This document shows, piece after piece, positions 20,727-33,898 of a stretch of 64,000 bases of DNA. The position numbers and the translations under genes were made by a program. Origin of the DNA: Agarophyton chilense (Eukaryota > Rhodophyta > Florideophyceae > Gracilariales > Gracilariaceae); contig JARGXX010000006.1 of the NCBI GenBank assembly GCA_030374765.1, forward strand, positions 248,001-312,000, written 5' to 3'. The notes under the pieces were generated by a model, which made no database searches, was not told the origin of the DNA, and worked only from the letters and a program-made list of their open reading frames with translations. Every line of letters begins with the position of its first letter. The first letter of the stretch is position 1.

Positions 20727-23041
20727 TTGGAAAAATTGAACGGACCACTGGAACGAAGAATTATCCGGATTCTAACCGTTGGTTTAATTCCCCAACGTAC
20801 CAGAAGTACAGAAGCAACCGCCATTATGCATGCAGGAAACACACCCAACCGACCCAACCATAGCACTCTTATGGCAGGACTAAGTGCGACTACAACGCTG
20901 GCAATGTCGTTTGACCCTCAGGTTGATACCGCTAGAGACCGCAGGAGCACGAGGAGCCAGCCGTAAGAAGTACTGACCCCACTGGATGACCCTTAAAGGA
21001 TTCGACGAGAACCCACGATGGCCGCGCGTTTACGAGAACGCCTCACCAGGGCCACCTTTAGGCCAGGGACACCTCAAGAAGAAACCCCCCAGACCGAAGG
21101 AATTCGAGAAAACCTGCGCCAAGGTGTTGCCGACCTTCTCTGGCCCCGTCTCCGTGAGCTCTGCTCAACCCACGTAGATTCCATTATGGACTTGTGACTC
21201 GCTACGGCGATCGCTGACCATACAGATTACCTCATCGCGCGAATCGTCCCTAAGATATTGGAGTCTGACTTTTTCATAGACACTCCCCTACGGGCCGTTC
21301 AAGGAGCCGTCACCCGCGAGGCAGGCAATTTGGTCCCTAGGACCACCCTACCACAAATTAACCATCCGGTCTCCATATGGAAACCCCCTACCGAACCCCC
21401 AGGAGCGGCGGAATTATCCGCCCCTCGTCGGGAATACCATCAGGAAAACCCCATGGTGGGCCAATCTAGGAGCGGAAGAGAAGCTCCGCGTCTAGATGAG
21501 AGACAGGTTGCCCATCAGGAGAATCCAAGGGAGAGACAAGCGAGGAGCAGAAGACAAGCTCCGCGTCTAGAAGAGAAACCGCTGGCCCCACCCGACGGAT
21601 TATATGACGTACAGCCCCGTCAGGGCTCCACTAGATCTGATAGAGGCATCCATCCTTTAGGTCCCTACTCCGCTGGAAAGAAGAAAAGAAGCAACTGTAG
21701 GAGAAAGAAGAAAAAAGTAGCAAGAGGAGAGACCATTCGGACACGAGTGATTCCAAATCGACCTCAACCGAAACGACCGACTCGGAAGTGGATGAGGCTG
21801 CAGTTCGAGGCCTCAGACCGCTGACAACAACCAACGAACTTTTCCTAAAGGCTCTAGACTACCGAAATTACTGGCTTGCCGACAGGTCCGCGAAATATTC
21901 TGGTTCGGTGGCTCCCAGAATCGCCAAATGGGCCAAACGGATGCAACTAACCATTACGGACAAGTTCCCGGGATACGATCCCATTTCTGTCCTTATGTTT
22001 CTCAGTTTGCTCAGTACGGCTTGCGATCAGAACGGTGTCCACCAGGGTGCCACTCTGTACCTTTTCCAATTCTTCCTTACAGGACAGGCGCGTGACCGAG
22101 TGGTTTCGAAGAGATCCAGCACAACTGACCTCGTGGATGCTCAAGACCGTGAGCTCCTCAGGTCATACCCTGAGGTTGTTCATTACCTCTTGGAAGCTTT
22201 CGCCACGGATGTCGTTATAATGGATTCCCACCAGGAAGTAATATCCTTTAGGCAGAGCTCCAACATGACCGAATCGGCTTTCGCAGACGACCTATGGAAG
22301 AGTTCTTACCGATGTGGAAATGTGTTCTCCGAAGGATGGCTTAAACGTCACTTCATCACGGGACTGCTCCCTGCCATCCAAACACATGTGCGCAATTACC
22401 ACATGGAAAACCTGCAATACACCATCCGAAGGCTCGTTACCTACGCCGAGGGTTATGGCAAAACCTGCAGGACCTCCAGGCGCAACGCTGATATAACCAG
22501 AGGACACGAAACTTCATTGCGTAAACCCAACCAAGCCCATTTGGATAGCTCCACGTAGTCAAACATGGATGCTTCACTCCATTACGCCGATTCGGGAGAC
22601 GTCGTCGCGGTCAATTTCAATGCTCCTCCATCCGGGCCCCCATCGTATACCTCCCAGGTAACTACAGCGACCACTGGACCACCCACACCTAAGTACTCTC
22701 CCTTTCCGCCCCACAAGGACGTTTTTGTTCGCTCCCTAAGGGCCTGCTTCCTCTGCCTATCACTGATCCAACCTCGAGACTGTACAAGGTATCTGCCTAA
22801 GGACGCACAAAAAACCCTCCTAGACCTAACGGAAGAGAATTACCGGGTGCGGAGATCCGAAGGAATGCATAACAGGGCACATCAACGAACCACAGGGACC
22901 CCTGGAAGCTCACGCTATGCCACGCCTCCGGACACCCCGATCAAAGAACCACAGGTCCACGCCATTGTAGATCCTACGGACGACCCCGTAGAAGCACCCT
23001 ATCTTCAGGAAGAAACGGAAAGCCCATCGGAAAACTCCTAG
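20727..23041 (+). pseudogene. Element A gag, broken
   Basis: Coding pieces lie in shifting frames: 20986-21177 (MTLKGFDENPRW), 21258-21824, 21788-22558 (capsid-like, with FLSLLSTACDQNGVHQG and FADDLWKSSYRCGNVFSEG) and 22565-23041. The last holds a degenerate zinc knuckle, CFLCLSLIQPRDC, lacking the histidine of a CCHC box. The homologous Gag of element B (35739-33899) supports the frame assignments. Stops and frameshifts prevent a full product. Confidence 0.75.
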
Positions 23042-23244
23042 AGGGACGACTCGAGGCAAATTGTCCCTCCCGAAGCCCATGCCCCATCCAATTGGACGGT
23101 CATGAGCCAAAGAGCTCCTCATCTCCCAATACAAACCACCCACAATAGACCACTCAAGATGAACCACAATTGGACCACAGTGACGACCCCGTCTGTATCC
23201 TCAGAAAGAAAACTATAAAGTTTGAGTAACCGTAGGACTTCGTT

Positions 23245-26200
23245 CCAAAAACTCTCGAGTGACCACCGCTGTATTGGACACAGGCGCTGTTTCCAACTTG
23301 GTCCATCCTAAGCTGCTCCCACTGGGTTTGCAAGATTTCTTTCAGGCAAGGAAGACCCGAAGGATTACCGATGCGTCTCGTAGACCAATGGACATTAAAG
23401 GAATAGTACCACTTTACCTCCAGGCCAAACAATTCAAATTCCGCACGTGGTTTCTTGTGTGTCCTAACTTGGGCGCCGAGGCAATCCTAGAGACCTCCTT
23501 TATCGATCGATACATTAAGGCCATTTCTCCAGGCCTTAGGAAAGTAGCGTTTTACCGAGCACCTTCCATCTCCATAACTGTTTCAACCCCAGGGCCTGAA
23601 GCTAACTGCAAACGAGCGGTTGTCCTCGAAAACACGAAGTGCAATAAGATTCGCCTGTCAAAGGCCATAACGATACCGCTGACGACCCAAATCACTGTAT
23701 CGGTCCATTACCAGTCCTCAGGTCTTGTAACGATTCAGAACCACCTAAAAACGTTTTTGAAGCACCTTACGTTGATGGCCAATGGAGTAATGGACATTCG
23801 CCCCAACAGGTCCTTTTTGGTCACAATCAGCCACTTTCGAGATAAACCCGTGCGGTTACCTAAAGGTACAGTGCTTTCTATCACTCTACCCGCGCCTGTG
23901 GCCATTATGGAGGCTTAAATGGATAATCTTGCGACGCCAACTGCCGACAAGGACGTCGAATCTCGGAAGGAGACGGTAGCCATCGGCGAAGAATTCGAAG
24001 CCTATAGGCCCCAGGTACTTGATCTTCTCAAGGAATAACAGGCCATGTGGTCAGATAGAGTGGGCACAACCAGAGCCACTACACACCGCATTGACCTTCA
24101 GGATGACCCTAGACCACAGTTCCAGCACCCATACCATACCGTCCTTAAAGGAAGGGAAATTGTCGCCGACCAGATGGAGAAGATGCGCAAAGCTCAAGTC
24201 ATAGAACCAGCGCCTCCTAACCAATCCGAATGGGGAAGTCCCCTTGTCCTTGTGGCGAAGAAAGATGGCTCAGTCCGGTTCTGTGTCGACTACAGGAAGC
24301 TGAACGCAGTAACCAAGAGGGACTCATAACCGATACCCCGCATGGACGACTGACTGGATTCCTTATGTGAAGCTGTTGTATTTACCACACTGGACGCTAA
24401 CTCGAGATATTGGCAAATCCATTTGGCCGAAGACGCGAGAGCGCTGACATCCTTTACCACCCATGAAGGTCTGTTCAGATTTACTCCCATGTCCTTTTGG
24501 TTTGAAGAACGCACTAGCCACGTTCCAAAGGGTAATGGACATTATACTGTCCAGATTCAAATGTAAGTTCGCCCTGGTCTATTTGGATGACTTTATAATC
24601 TTCTCACGGACCTTAAAAGAACACTTTCGCCACGTGAGGAAGGTGCTAACAATCCTACAGGACGCTCGATTAAAACGGAAACTCCTCAAATGCGCTTTCT
24701 TCTAGGCCTCAGTGGACTATCTCGGTCACATCGTCCTCCCAGGAAAGCTAAAGGTGGCCACGCGGACAACAAATGCGATTCGCCAGACTAAGCCTCTTAG
24801 GACCCACACGGAACTACGATCCTTCGTGGGCTTATGCAACGTTTACCGACGGTTCGTCCAAATGTTTGCCAAGATCACGGCCCCTCTCAACGCGATGCTG
24901 AAGAAGGGAACACCTTCGGAATTCGAAGCCCTTACGGACGACCAGTACGAAGAATTTCAGACCCTAAAGGGCAAATTGCTGAACCCACGCATACTGGCCC
25001 TACCAAATCCCGATAGGCCTTTCGTCCTGGACACAGATGTCTCTTATGTCCAAGTGGGTTGTGCACTGCTACAGGAACAGGAGTCACCGAAGCACTATCG
25101 ACCTTTTGGCTACTGGAGCAGAACCCTCACCAGCGCGGAGCAAAACTACAGTACGACCGAAAAAGAATGTCTAGCCATCGTATGGTCTGTATTGACACTC
25201 CGTCCTTATTTCGAGGGAACACGGTTTACTATTAGGACAGACCATGATTTATTCCACTGATTACTTAATATGACTGATGCATCGAGTCGCCTCGATAGGT
25301 GGTGCCTCAGGCTGTCAGAATATGACTACGAGATAAACTTTAGGGCAGGCATCAAGCACCAGGCAGCAGATGACCTGTAGTGAATCATTACCGACGGAAC
25401 TAAGTACACTCCATTGGACGACCTAATTCCTACCCTCTTTACAGATGATGGACCTCAGCAATATACGGAACCAGATGACCTTATGGGTAAGGTGCAATCG
25501 GAGGACCCTGAGGTAGAGGAGAACGAAGTATACCTATTGGAATGGGAGACAGTACCGCCCAATTCGGACCCACCTCAGGGCAACGCGATAGCCCTGGAGG
25601 AAAAAGAACTCCTCCCTATAACTATTGAGGAACTCTTACAGGTGCAGGTCGAGGACGAGTACTGCAAGGGAACAGCCCAATTGGTAGGAACACTAGAATG
25701 CCTGTTCGAATATGACCGATTTGGACTAATTTGTCACCGCTTACCTCTGGATGGCGCACTCCAACGGGTAATACCAACTTCGCTAAGGACGCGATTCTTA
25801 TACCTCGCCCATTTCCTTTCCTTCGTTTTTTTGGTGGTCTTGGTGGCCGAAGAATGTACTATACCCTAAAGAAGTTCTTCTACTGGCCACTTATGGCGCA
25901 GGACCTATGGAAAACCGCATGGAACTGTGCATCGTGCGCACAGATCTGAGGGACTCGTGCCAACCATCAGGCCAAACTGAAGCTCTTCCACGCCAAAGGT
26001 CCGATGGAATTTGTCGCAATGGATATACTTGGGCCTTTTCCTAAGATTTCCTATGGGAAACGGTTTGTTTTGGTTATAACCGATAGGTTTACCAAACTTA
26101 TCCGAGCCCTACTTCTAGGTAAGACAACGGCCACGGATGTCACCACGGCCTTCTTGTCCCACTGGGTATATCCCTATGGCATTTCCCTCTACCTCCTTAC

Positions 26201-26636
26201 GGATAGTGGCAGCCAGTTTGTATCGAGATTCTTTTCGCACGTTTGTGCTACCTTAGGTATCAAACATGTAACCACAACGGCATACCACCCGCAAACCAAT
26301 GTCCCAGCCGAAGGTTTGAACCGTACCCTTCTGGAACGATTGGTGCACAACTTGTAAGAGCACCAATTGGACTGGGACGACTTTGTTGAGCCACTGGTTC
26401 ATACCTACAACACACAAATACACGCTTCCACGGGGACAAAACCTTTTGATTTAACGCTAACAAGATTGTCACTGCCGATAGCTATTGACCTTAAGGAGTC
26501 CATTATACCCCAAGACATAACCGAAGGAATGAATCCTACTCAGGCAAAGCGCTACTCGCGCCGACGCATCGATAGCATTATCCAATCGGGTAGAGCTGTA
26601 CTGACAGAAGCCCAACGACGCTACAAAATCAATTGA
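23245..26636 (+). pseudogene. Element A pol, broken and truncated
   Basis: The protease piece begins about 23259 (AVLDTGAVSNLV, active-site DTG). Reverse transcriptase runs in pieces from 24019 to 24705, with [12 protein letters not shown] and the catalytic VYLDDFIIFS. RNase H follows at 24712-25260 (FVLDTDVSYVQVGCALL, STTEKECLAIVW). The integrase zinc-binding part is near 25790-25949, and the integrase core at 26004-26357 shows FVAMDILGPFP, LLTDSGSQF and a Glu in the AEGLNRTLLERL segment. At least six stops or frameshifts separate these pieces. The frame ends in the integrase tail at 26636, before the GPY/F and chromodomain regions present in element B. Confidence 0.85.
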
Positions 26637-27206
26637 CCTTTGAGGTAAATATAAAGCTTTTGTCTTTTTGCATCTTGTTTTATATTACAGTATAAACAAG
26701 AGCCTATATTTCTAAGAATGCGTCCCGGACATGCACAAATGATTCAACTCTTAGATAGACTGCGGGATGGAAGTGTGTTTGTGTATCAACGATTTTAAAA
26801 ACAGATATCCGTTTCGACCGTTTGTTCTAAATGTACATGAAACTCAGGGCTGTTTTTTGGTCGAAAAGAATGTAAGCCTCCGGAATTGAAAAAAACCCGA
26901 AACAAAGCACCAGAGAAATGTTTCCACGATTTCAATTTTCGAGCAATTTTGTAGAGTATCTGGTGGGTATTCATTGTGATTTCTTCTGTTTGAGGTCGTT
27001 GCATGAGGTTTGAGGGGTTTTTACTACTTAGATAGAAAAATTCTTATGCAGCTTGTACAATACGGCTTCTGTAAATAAGAATACATATTTATTTCAAAAA
27101 AATACCTTTAAGGTTTCTAAAGTACGAGAAAAACAGAACTGTTTTTACCGTGATGCACAAGCTCATTCTACACGTCGTTTGGATAAAAACCGCAGCGCTC
27201 AACGAG
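26637..27206. other. AT-rich spacer after truncated element A
   Basis: 570 bp without a gene or recognisable repeat. It marks the 3' breakpoint of element A and separates it from the LTR fragment that starts near 27207. Confidence 0.5.
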
Positions 27207-27614
27207 TGTAATATCTTCTCTTGCAGTGTAAGCCGACACCTGCAGCAGAATTCACCCTTCTGAAGTTGTGCTTGTGTCTAAAGAAAAAAAGAATGATGAT
27301 GCAAAACCATTGAGCTGTAAATAGGTTGTAAGGCCAATAATCGACAGCAAGGATAAATATTTCAATTGTAATACGTAAAAAATGTATTAAACAAAGATGC
27401 TAGAGAACAAGCTGTGCGCTGCCTCTCTATTATAGCTCGTCTGGATCTCCGCTTAAGGGATCCTTAGCGCGGAGCAGAAGAGTCGTGATACTCATATTGT
27501 CTCCTTCATTTGGAGTCGGTGCCCACCTCTGGGACATTATATAATAGTATACACAGCTGTGTCTCAGGGTGAGTGCCCAAATAATACATAAAACACACCC
27601 AGTGTTAAGCCACT
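27207..27614 (-). repeat. partial, diverged LTR related to the element C LTR
   Basis: It begins TGTAATATC and follows the element C LTR (38308 onwards) in the same orientation for about 400 bp. The clearest match runs from about 27420 to 27610 (TCTATTATAGCTCGTC, GGATCTCCG, TGTCTCCTT, GGGTGAGTGCCCAAATAA, CCCAGTG). It stops exactly where the element B 3' LTR starts. It is an old truncated LTR of the C family, much more diverged than the C pair. Confidence 0.75.
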
Positions 27615-28061
27615 TGTAACGCAAAGACGGTTGGGACAGCGTATGGGTCTCGACCGGTGTTAGCGTGGTAGAGCGGGTCCTAATGTTCGAATCCTTGACG
27701 GCGGCACTCCCAGAGTACTTAATGCAATAGGCTGGCGTTTACTGCGTAGTCCTACAGGTTGGTGCTAGGGAAACGGTGGCTTGAAGACCAAAGGGTGGAA
27801 CTAATATACCAAAAGGGGTTTATTTAGTATACTAACGGTGCCTTCCGTACTGTAAGGGAGAAGCGTCACTCGAGCCAAGTAAATAGTACTGGAGAGGCGC
27901 TGAGATCTCCCTGGCACTGTAGTGTTAATCTATTAAACTAATTAAATTAAATGAATAATCCACATGAGTCCACCTGGGGTCGACCCGTCCACATGTCATC
28001 TGCAGGATCCTTCAGGGCACGGCGGCTTACAGAGCTCAACCGTTATCACCGCTCCTTCACA
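27615..28061 (-). repeat. Element B 3' LTR
   Basis: 447 bp, reading on the minus strand from TGTGAAGGAGCGG to GTTACA. It is in direct orientation with 35950-36395 and inverted relative to the element A LTR. It carries the tRNA-like motif on the plus strand near 27652-27712, with a near-perfect B box GTTCGAATCC. Confidence 0.85.
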
Positions 28062-29603
28062 TATCTCCCTCCTTAGGATTCGGCCGTCATGGCGAAGTCC
28101 AAATTGCCTCACACCTTCCTCGGAGTCTGGCTCTAGTTGGACCTATGGATGAACCTCCAATCTTGCCTTCGGGGCCGTAACGTCGTGTTCCTGAGCGTCC
28201 TAATGGTCTGCACACGAGAGGTGCCGTGCCCGACATGTCGGCGTCATATGAGCAATCCGGGGGTTAGTTGCTCTCGTTACCAGTGGGCCCGACGGGGCGT
28301 CCCATCGATACCATCCTTGGGGGTACTAGTGCGTAAGAGCTCACCCTTGGCGCCAGGTTGGGAATTAGTTTACCTAAGGTACTGGACGCCCACCAAGGGG
28401 GGGTTCCTTGCCGCTTTTTCTATCCTTCGGTATTCCTTTGGCGACTCTACCGGAGTCGTCCGACATGAACAACGGTGCGCGCTTCGTCCATTCTGGGTGA
28501 TGTCGATTATACTGCCCGATTTGGTTTCATCTTCCCTCCTTCCCGTCGCGGTATTCCTCCATTGGTCACGCGCGATGCCACAATCGCCTTATAAGCCCGT
28601 CAGGTACGCTTTTCTCCATTTGGAATTTGTCGCTTCCGTCTGTTTTCCTATGCACCTCCCGGCAAACCAACCTGTGGGCAGCGGCACCATGGCTTCGGAC
28701 AACCAAGCGGGAAGCTCCTCAGGATACCAAGTGGCCTATGAACGCCCCGGGGACCGCTATGACCATACCATCGGACGGAATCTGTGGGCAGTGCGTCATG
28801 TCATTCTGCCTTACCGTTGGTATTACTGCCCTGATGGACATTGCCATTGTCCTGGGGAATGCTTTCTCCTGGGTGCGTCGCTCGGTGCGCTACGCCACGG
28901 TTGCCCAACAGGGTCAAGATCTGAAGACCGCCATGGTCAATATCCTGCAGTAGAATGCGCAAGCGGTGTCCCAGAGGGTTACTGCCAACTTGGATGCCCG
29001 GTATGGTCTCAATATGGGTGACCAGAAGGTTTCCGATGGTGACAATAGTTCTTCAGGAGCATCCCCGATGAAGAAGCGTGCTCGACTCGCTGGGGCCGGC
29101 TCGGGTGGTCCATTTAGCTCCTCTGGTGACCCTAGTCCCGGTTTCGCTGCTGCAGGTGCCATCGAGGACGACAGAGTTACTCCTGTGCCGCCCCATTGAG
29201 TACGGTTGTTGCTCGGAGCGCTTCCGCGAACCTTGAGTTCATACCAAGGGCTGTTAGGCCTCTGTTAGTTACTCGAGTAAGTTAAGTAAAGTAGAGCTTG
29301 TGCTTTTCCAAGGCCTTTCTGGTATCTCAAATGCGCGTGCCCCGGGACGGAGTCCCATCTTGAGAGCGTCCCAGATCTTCCTCAGGTGTCTCCGAAAGAC
29401 TGAATTTGTTCCCTGATGCGGAAGCTACGACGAACCGTCGTGCTCCGGCGAACCATCGTGTCGGGAGGCGGTTTTGGACGCGTTTTGGGATTATTCGGGT
29501 CAGTGGTTGGATTATTCGGACCAATGATTGCCCCTTCCTGAAGGCCGCGCTCCAGGTGTCTGTTTCTGCGCCTATAGCGGGCGATAAAATTAGCTGGAAG
29601 GGT
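28062..29603 (+). pseudogene. Element B opposite-strand reading frame between pol and 3' LTR
   Basis: On the plus strand, opposite to gag-pol, one frame runs from about 28627 to the TGA at 29199 with a single TAG (28951-28953). The part after the stop (28966-29199) is Ser/Gly-rich, contains a basic KKRAR stretch like a nuclear localisation signal, and ends acidic. Before the stop is one hydrophobic segment (VGITALMDIAIVLG). An ATG at 28689 opens another frame (MASDNQAGSSSGYQ) that would need a shift to join it. Bases 28090-28640 hold further broken plus-strand frames. No family is recognised. Antisense accessory frames at this position are known in some plant Ty3/gypsy Tat-lineage elements; that this is one is inference. 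Confidence 0.45.
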
Positions 29604-32600
29604 TTAAGGCTCTTGCCATGTATCTTCCTCAGGTGTATAGCCGAACGAACGGACGCGGTAGCGCATAGATCCATCTTCTATTCGACCGGCGGAGATGATT
29701 CGCTCAATCACATATTCCGGTTGATGTTCATCCTCCGGAAGGAGAGTGTGGTCCAGAGGAGCGAATCCATCGGATTCGGTTGGGTGCAATGGGTCATAGT
29801 AGTTGGCGTTGACCATCGTATCCGTGGAGCTAGTCGAGTTCTCGGGAACTGCCTTAGGGGTTGTGGAAACGTGATTGTCGACCTGAGGTCGTGGAGCTTC
29901 CGTTGGGCCACGGGGCTGGAACGTTCGTAGTCTGGAGGAGCTGGGAGCTCGTGTGACGCGTTCAATAGACACGGTGTCCTGTAGGCCGTCAATGAGTAAA
30001 GTGATGGTGTGTTTATTGGCCTTAAGGACTTTGTATGGTCCCGTAGAGCAGGGTAAGAGCTTCCGCATAGTGTCCTCGAGCTCCTCACTGTCCTTCGGAG
30101 GCCGGTACAGGTAAAAAAGTTCTGCTTTCCTAATGGTCTGTGCGCTCCAAACGGCTCTGTCGAAATTGATCTTGTAACGCCGCTGTGCTTTGGGTAGAAC
30201 AGTTCTGGCCGATTGGATAATGCGGTCAATGAATTGGCGCGAGTAGCGGTTCGCCTGAGTAGGATTCATCCCTTCGGTTATGTCCTGGGGTATGATAGAC
30301 TCCTGAAGGTCAACAGCTATCGGCGGCGGCGCTCTCGTTAGCGTTAAATCGAAAGGCGTTGTCCCCGTGAAAGCGTGCACCTGCTTGTTGTAGGCATAAA
30401 CCAGTTGCTCAACGTAGTTGTCCCAGTCCAATTGGTGCTCCGAAATGTAGTGTGCCAATCGGTCCAGAGGGGGGCGGTTGAAGCGTTCGGCTTGGCCATT
30501 AGTTTGTGGGTGGTACACCGTGGTGGTGATATGTTTGATACCCAAGGTAGCACAGACATTCAAGAAGAGTTTGGGTACAAACTGGCTGCCGTTATCCGTA
30601 AGGAGGTAGAGTGGCATGCCATATGGATATACCCAGTGGGACAAGAATGCAGTGGCGAAATCCGTGGCGGTTGCCTTTCCTAGAGGGAAGGCTCGTATAA
30701 GTTTGGTAAACCTATCGGTTATTACCAAGACAAACCGTTTCCCATAGGAAGACCTGGGCAAAGGTCCAAGTTTATTCATTGCGACGAATTTCATCGGGCC
30801 TACCGCCGGGGAAAGGTTCAATTTCGTCTGGTGGTTGGCGCCAGACCTTCAGATTTGAGCGCACGAATTGCAGCTCCGTGGGGTTGGCCATAGGTCCTAC
30901 GCCATTAGAGGCCATTGGAAGAACTTCCTTAGGATCTGGTACATTCGTCGGCCTCCAGGGTGACCAGCCAAGCGAGGGAAGTGGGCGAGGTATAGCAATC
31001 GCGTCCTCAGTGACCTTGGTACTACCCGTTGGAGGGCTCCATCCAGTGGTGAGCGGCGAAACAGTAGTCCGAATCGGTCGTAGTCGAATAATCATCCAGG
31101 GGTTCCTACCAATTGGGCTTTTTACTTGCAGTACCCGTCTTCGACCTGCGCCTGTAGGAGCTCCTCAATAATCATAGGGAGGAGCTCTTTTTACTCTGGG
31201 TTTATTACGTCAACCGGAGGTGGTGTCGAATCGGGATGTACTGTCTCTAAGTCCAATAAGTAGACTTCATTCTCCTATACCTCAGGCTCATTTACTTTGA
31301 CCTTGCCTATAAGGTAATCCGTTTCCGTATTATCTTCAGGTCCATCATCTGTGAAGGGAGTAGGAATGACGTCGTCTAATGTCGTGTCATCAGTTCAGTC
31401 GGTAATGACTCGCGAGAGGGCATCTGCTGCTTGGTGTTTGATAGCAGGCCTATAGGTTATAGTCTGACAGTCTAAGAGACCAACGAGCGGGGCGACTTGA
31501 TACATCGGTCATATTGAGTAACAAGCGGAGTGAATCGTGCTCTGTCCTAATGGTGAAATTAGTTCCCTCCATTTATGGTCGGCGTGTTAATACAGACCAT
31601 ACGATGGCGAGGCATTCCTTTTCAGTAGTACTGTAGTTTCGATTCGCGCTGGTGAGCGTTCTGCTTCAGTAGCCAATGGGTCGATAGTCGTTCGGTGACT
31701 CCTGTTCCTGTAGCAGTGCACATCCCAATCGGACATCAGAGGCATCTGTGTCCAGGACAAAAGGCCTATTGGGTTTTGGTTAAGCCAATATAGGTGGGTT
31801 CATGAATTTGTCCTTTAGGATCTAAAATTCTTCGTAATGATCGCTCGTAAGGGCCTCAAACTCCGAAGGTGGTCCCTTCTTCAGCATTGCGTTGGGAGGG
31901 GCAGAGATTTTAACAAACCCTTGGACGAAATGTTGGAAAACATTGCACAGGCCCACGAAGGATCGTAGTTCCGTTTGGGTCCTGGGGGGACGACGTGACC
32001 GAGATAGTCCACCGAGGCCCGAAGCAATGCGCATTTGCGGGGTTCAGTGTTCCTCCAGCGTCTTGTAGCATTATAAGCACTGTCTTCACGTGTCGAAGAT
32101 GTTCCTATACGGTTCGTGAGAAGATTATTAGATCATCTAAATGTATCAGGGCGAATTTCCATTTGACTGTGGACAGTATGATGTCAATTACCCGTTGGAA
32201 GGTCGCTGGCGAATTCTTTAAACCAAAGGGCACACGAGTAAATATGAACAGACCTTCATGGGTGGTGAAGGTTGTCAGCACTCTGGCATCCTCAGCCATA
32301 GGGGTTTGCCCATATCCGAAATTAGTGTCCAATGTGGTGAATATAACTGCTTCACCTAAGGAATCTAAACAGTTATCCAGACGGGGTATCGGGTATGATT
32401 CCCTCTTAGTTACTGCGTTAAGCTTCCTATAGTCGACAAAGAACCTGACAGGGTCATCCTTCTTAGCCGCGGGGACAATGGGACTTGCCCACTTGGATTG
32501 GATAGGAGGTGCCGGCTCTATGACGTGAGCTTGGCGAATAATGTCCATCTGGTTGGCGATAATTTCCTTACCCTTCAGGCCTGTACGGTAGTGGTGCTTG

Positions 32601-33540
32601 AATTGTGGTCTAGCAACATCCGGAAGGTCAATGCGGTGTGTATTGGCTCTGATTTGGCCCAAATTACCTGACCACATGGTCTGGCATTCCCTGAGGAGAT
32701 CAGTCACATGGGGCCTATAGGATTCTAGTTCTGCACCGATAGCGACCGTCCCCTCCCAAGAGTCGACGTCCGCGTCGGGAGATGTACTTGAAAAGCTATC
32801 CAATGTGGGCTGCATAATAACTATAGGGTCAAGTAATGTGATGCCAAACACTGTACCTTTAGGTAACCGTATGGGCTTATCTCGGAAGTGGCTGGTACTG
32901 ACCAAGAAGGGCCTGTTTGGGTGGATGTCTATTACTCTATTGGCCATTAAGGTGAGGTGCTTCAGAACCGTTTTGGGGTGGTTCTATATCTCCACGAGAC
33001 CTGAGGACTGGGAATGGACCGATACGGTGATCTGGGTCATCGGGGGTATCGTTATGGCTTTCGATAAGCGAACCTTATTGGAGTTAGTATCTTCGGAGAT
33101 AATTGCTCGTTTGAGGTTAGCTTCTGGCCTTGGGGTGGAGCTCATTGTGTAGATGGAAGGTGGGCGATAGAACGCGACTTTCTTAAGGCCTGGATAAATA
33201 GCCTGAATGTAGCGATCGATAAAGGAGGTCCCTAGGATTGCGTCAGCGCCCAAGTTATGACATATAAGGAACCACGTGCGGACTTTGAATCGTCTTAGGT
33301 GTAAATAAAGTGGTACCATCTCTTTATTGTTTATTGGTCTACGTGATGCATCGGTAATCCGGGGGGTCTTCCTTGCCTGAACGAGATTTTGTCAACCAAA
33401 TGGGAATAGCTAAGAATGGACCAAATTGGGACCAGCGCCTGTGTCCAATAAGGCTGTGGTCACTCGGGAGCAGTTGGAACGTAGTCACATAATTACCCGA
33501 ACTTTATAATTCTCCTTCCTCAGGATACAGACAGGGTAGT
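29604..33540 (-). pseudogene. Element B pol with chromodomain, broken
   Basis: From the right: protease fragment (about 33530-33300), then a linker at 33319-32984. Reverse transcriptase occupies 32947-32105 ([23 protein letters not shown]) but its catalytic motif reads LIHLDD instead of YLDD. The RNase H part near 31822-31400 is heavily broken. Integrase is at 31095-29604: LLTDNGSQF and GQAERFNRP are kept, but the first catalytic residue is replaced (VAMNKLGPLP, Asp to Asn, against VAMDILG in element A). The last 40 codons encode a chromodomain (EYVIERIIS...RYRVRSFGYTPEEDTWQEP), placing it among chromoviruses, whose chromodomain steers integration to marked chromatin. Frameshifts, stops and these substitutions make it inactive. 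Confidence 0.85.
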
Positions 33541-33898
33541 TACTGTCTTCCAATTTTGGTTCATTGTGAGTGGTTCAATGGTTGTGGTTTGTATTGGAAG
33601 ATAAGGAGCTTCCAGGCTCTTGACAGTTCAATTGGTTGAGGCATGGCCTTAAAGAGGGAGGATTTGCCTCGCATCGACCTTCTAAACGTTTTCCAATGAG
33701 GTTTCCGTTTTCTCCTGAGAAAGAGGTTCCTCTTCGGGGTTGTCCATAGGGTCTGCAATGGCATAGACCTGTGGGGCTTTTATGGGGGTATCCGGAGGTG
33801 TGGCATAGCGGGAGCTTCCAGGTGTTCCGGCGGCTCGTTTCTGTGCCCTGTTAAACATTCCTTCGGATTTCGTACCTTCTAATTCTCTTCCCTTAAGT

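Larger units (their letters stand above)
20258..26636 (+). mobile_element. Element A: Ty3/gypsy LTR retrotransposon, decayed and 3'-truncated
   Basis: Order on the plus strand: a 444-bp LTR, primer-binding site, gag, protease, reverse transcriptase, RNase H, integrase core. The element stops in the integrase C-terminal part at about 26636; the chromodomain, 3' non-coding part and 3' LTR are missing. Many stops and frameshifts break every gene, so it is dead. It is the same family as element B: Gag and Pol align clearly and their LTRs are related in inverted orientation. With only one LTR, no target duplication can be judged. Confidence 0.85.

Noticed and set aside
27615..28061. A 3' LTR for element A
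   Set aside because: It is inverted relative to element A and in direct orientation with 35950-36395, so it belongs to element B.
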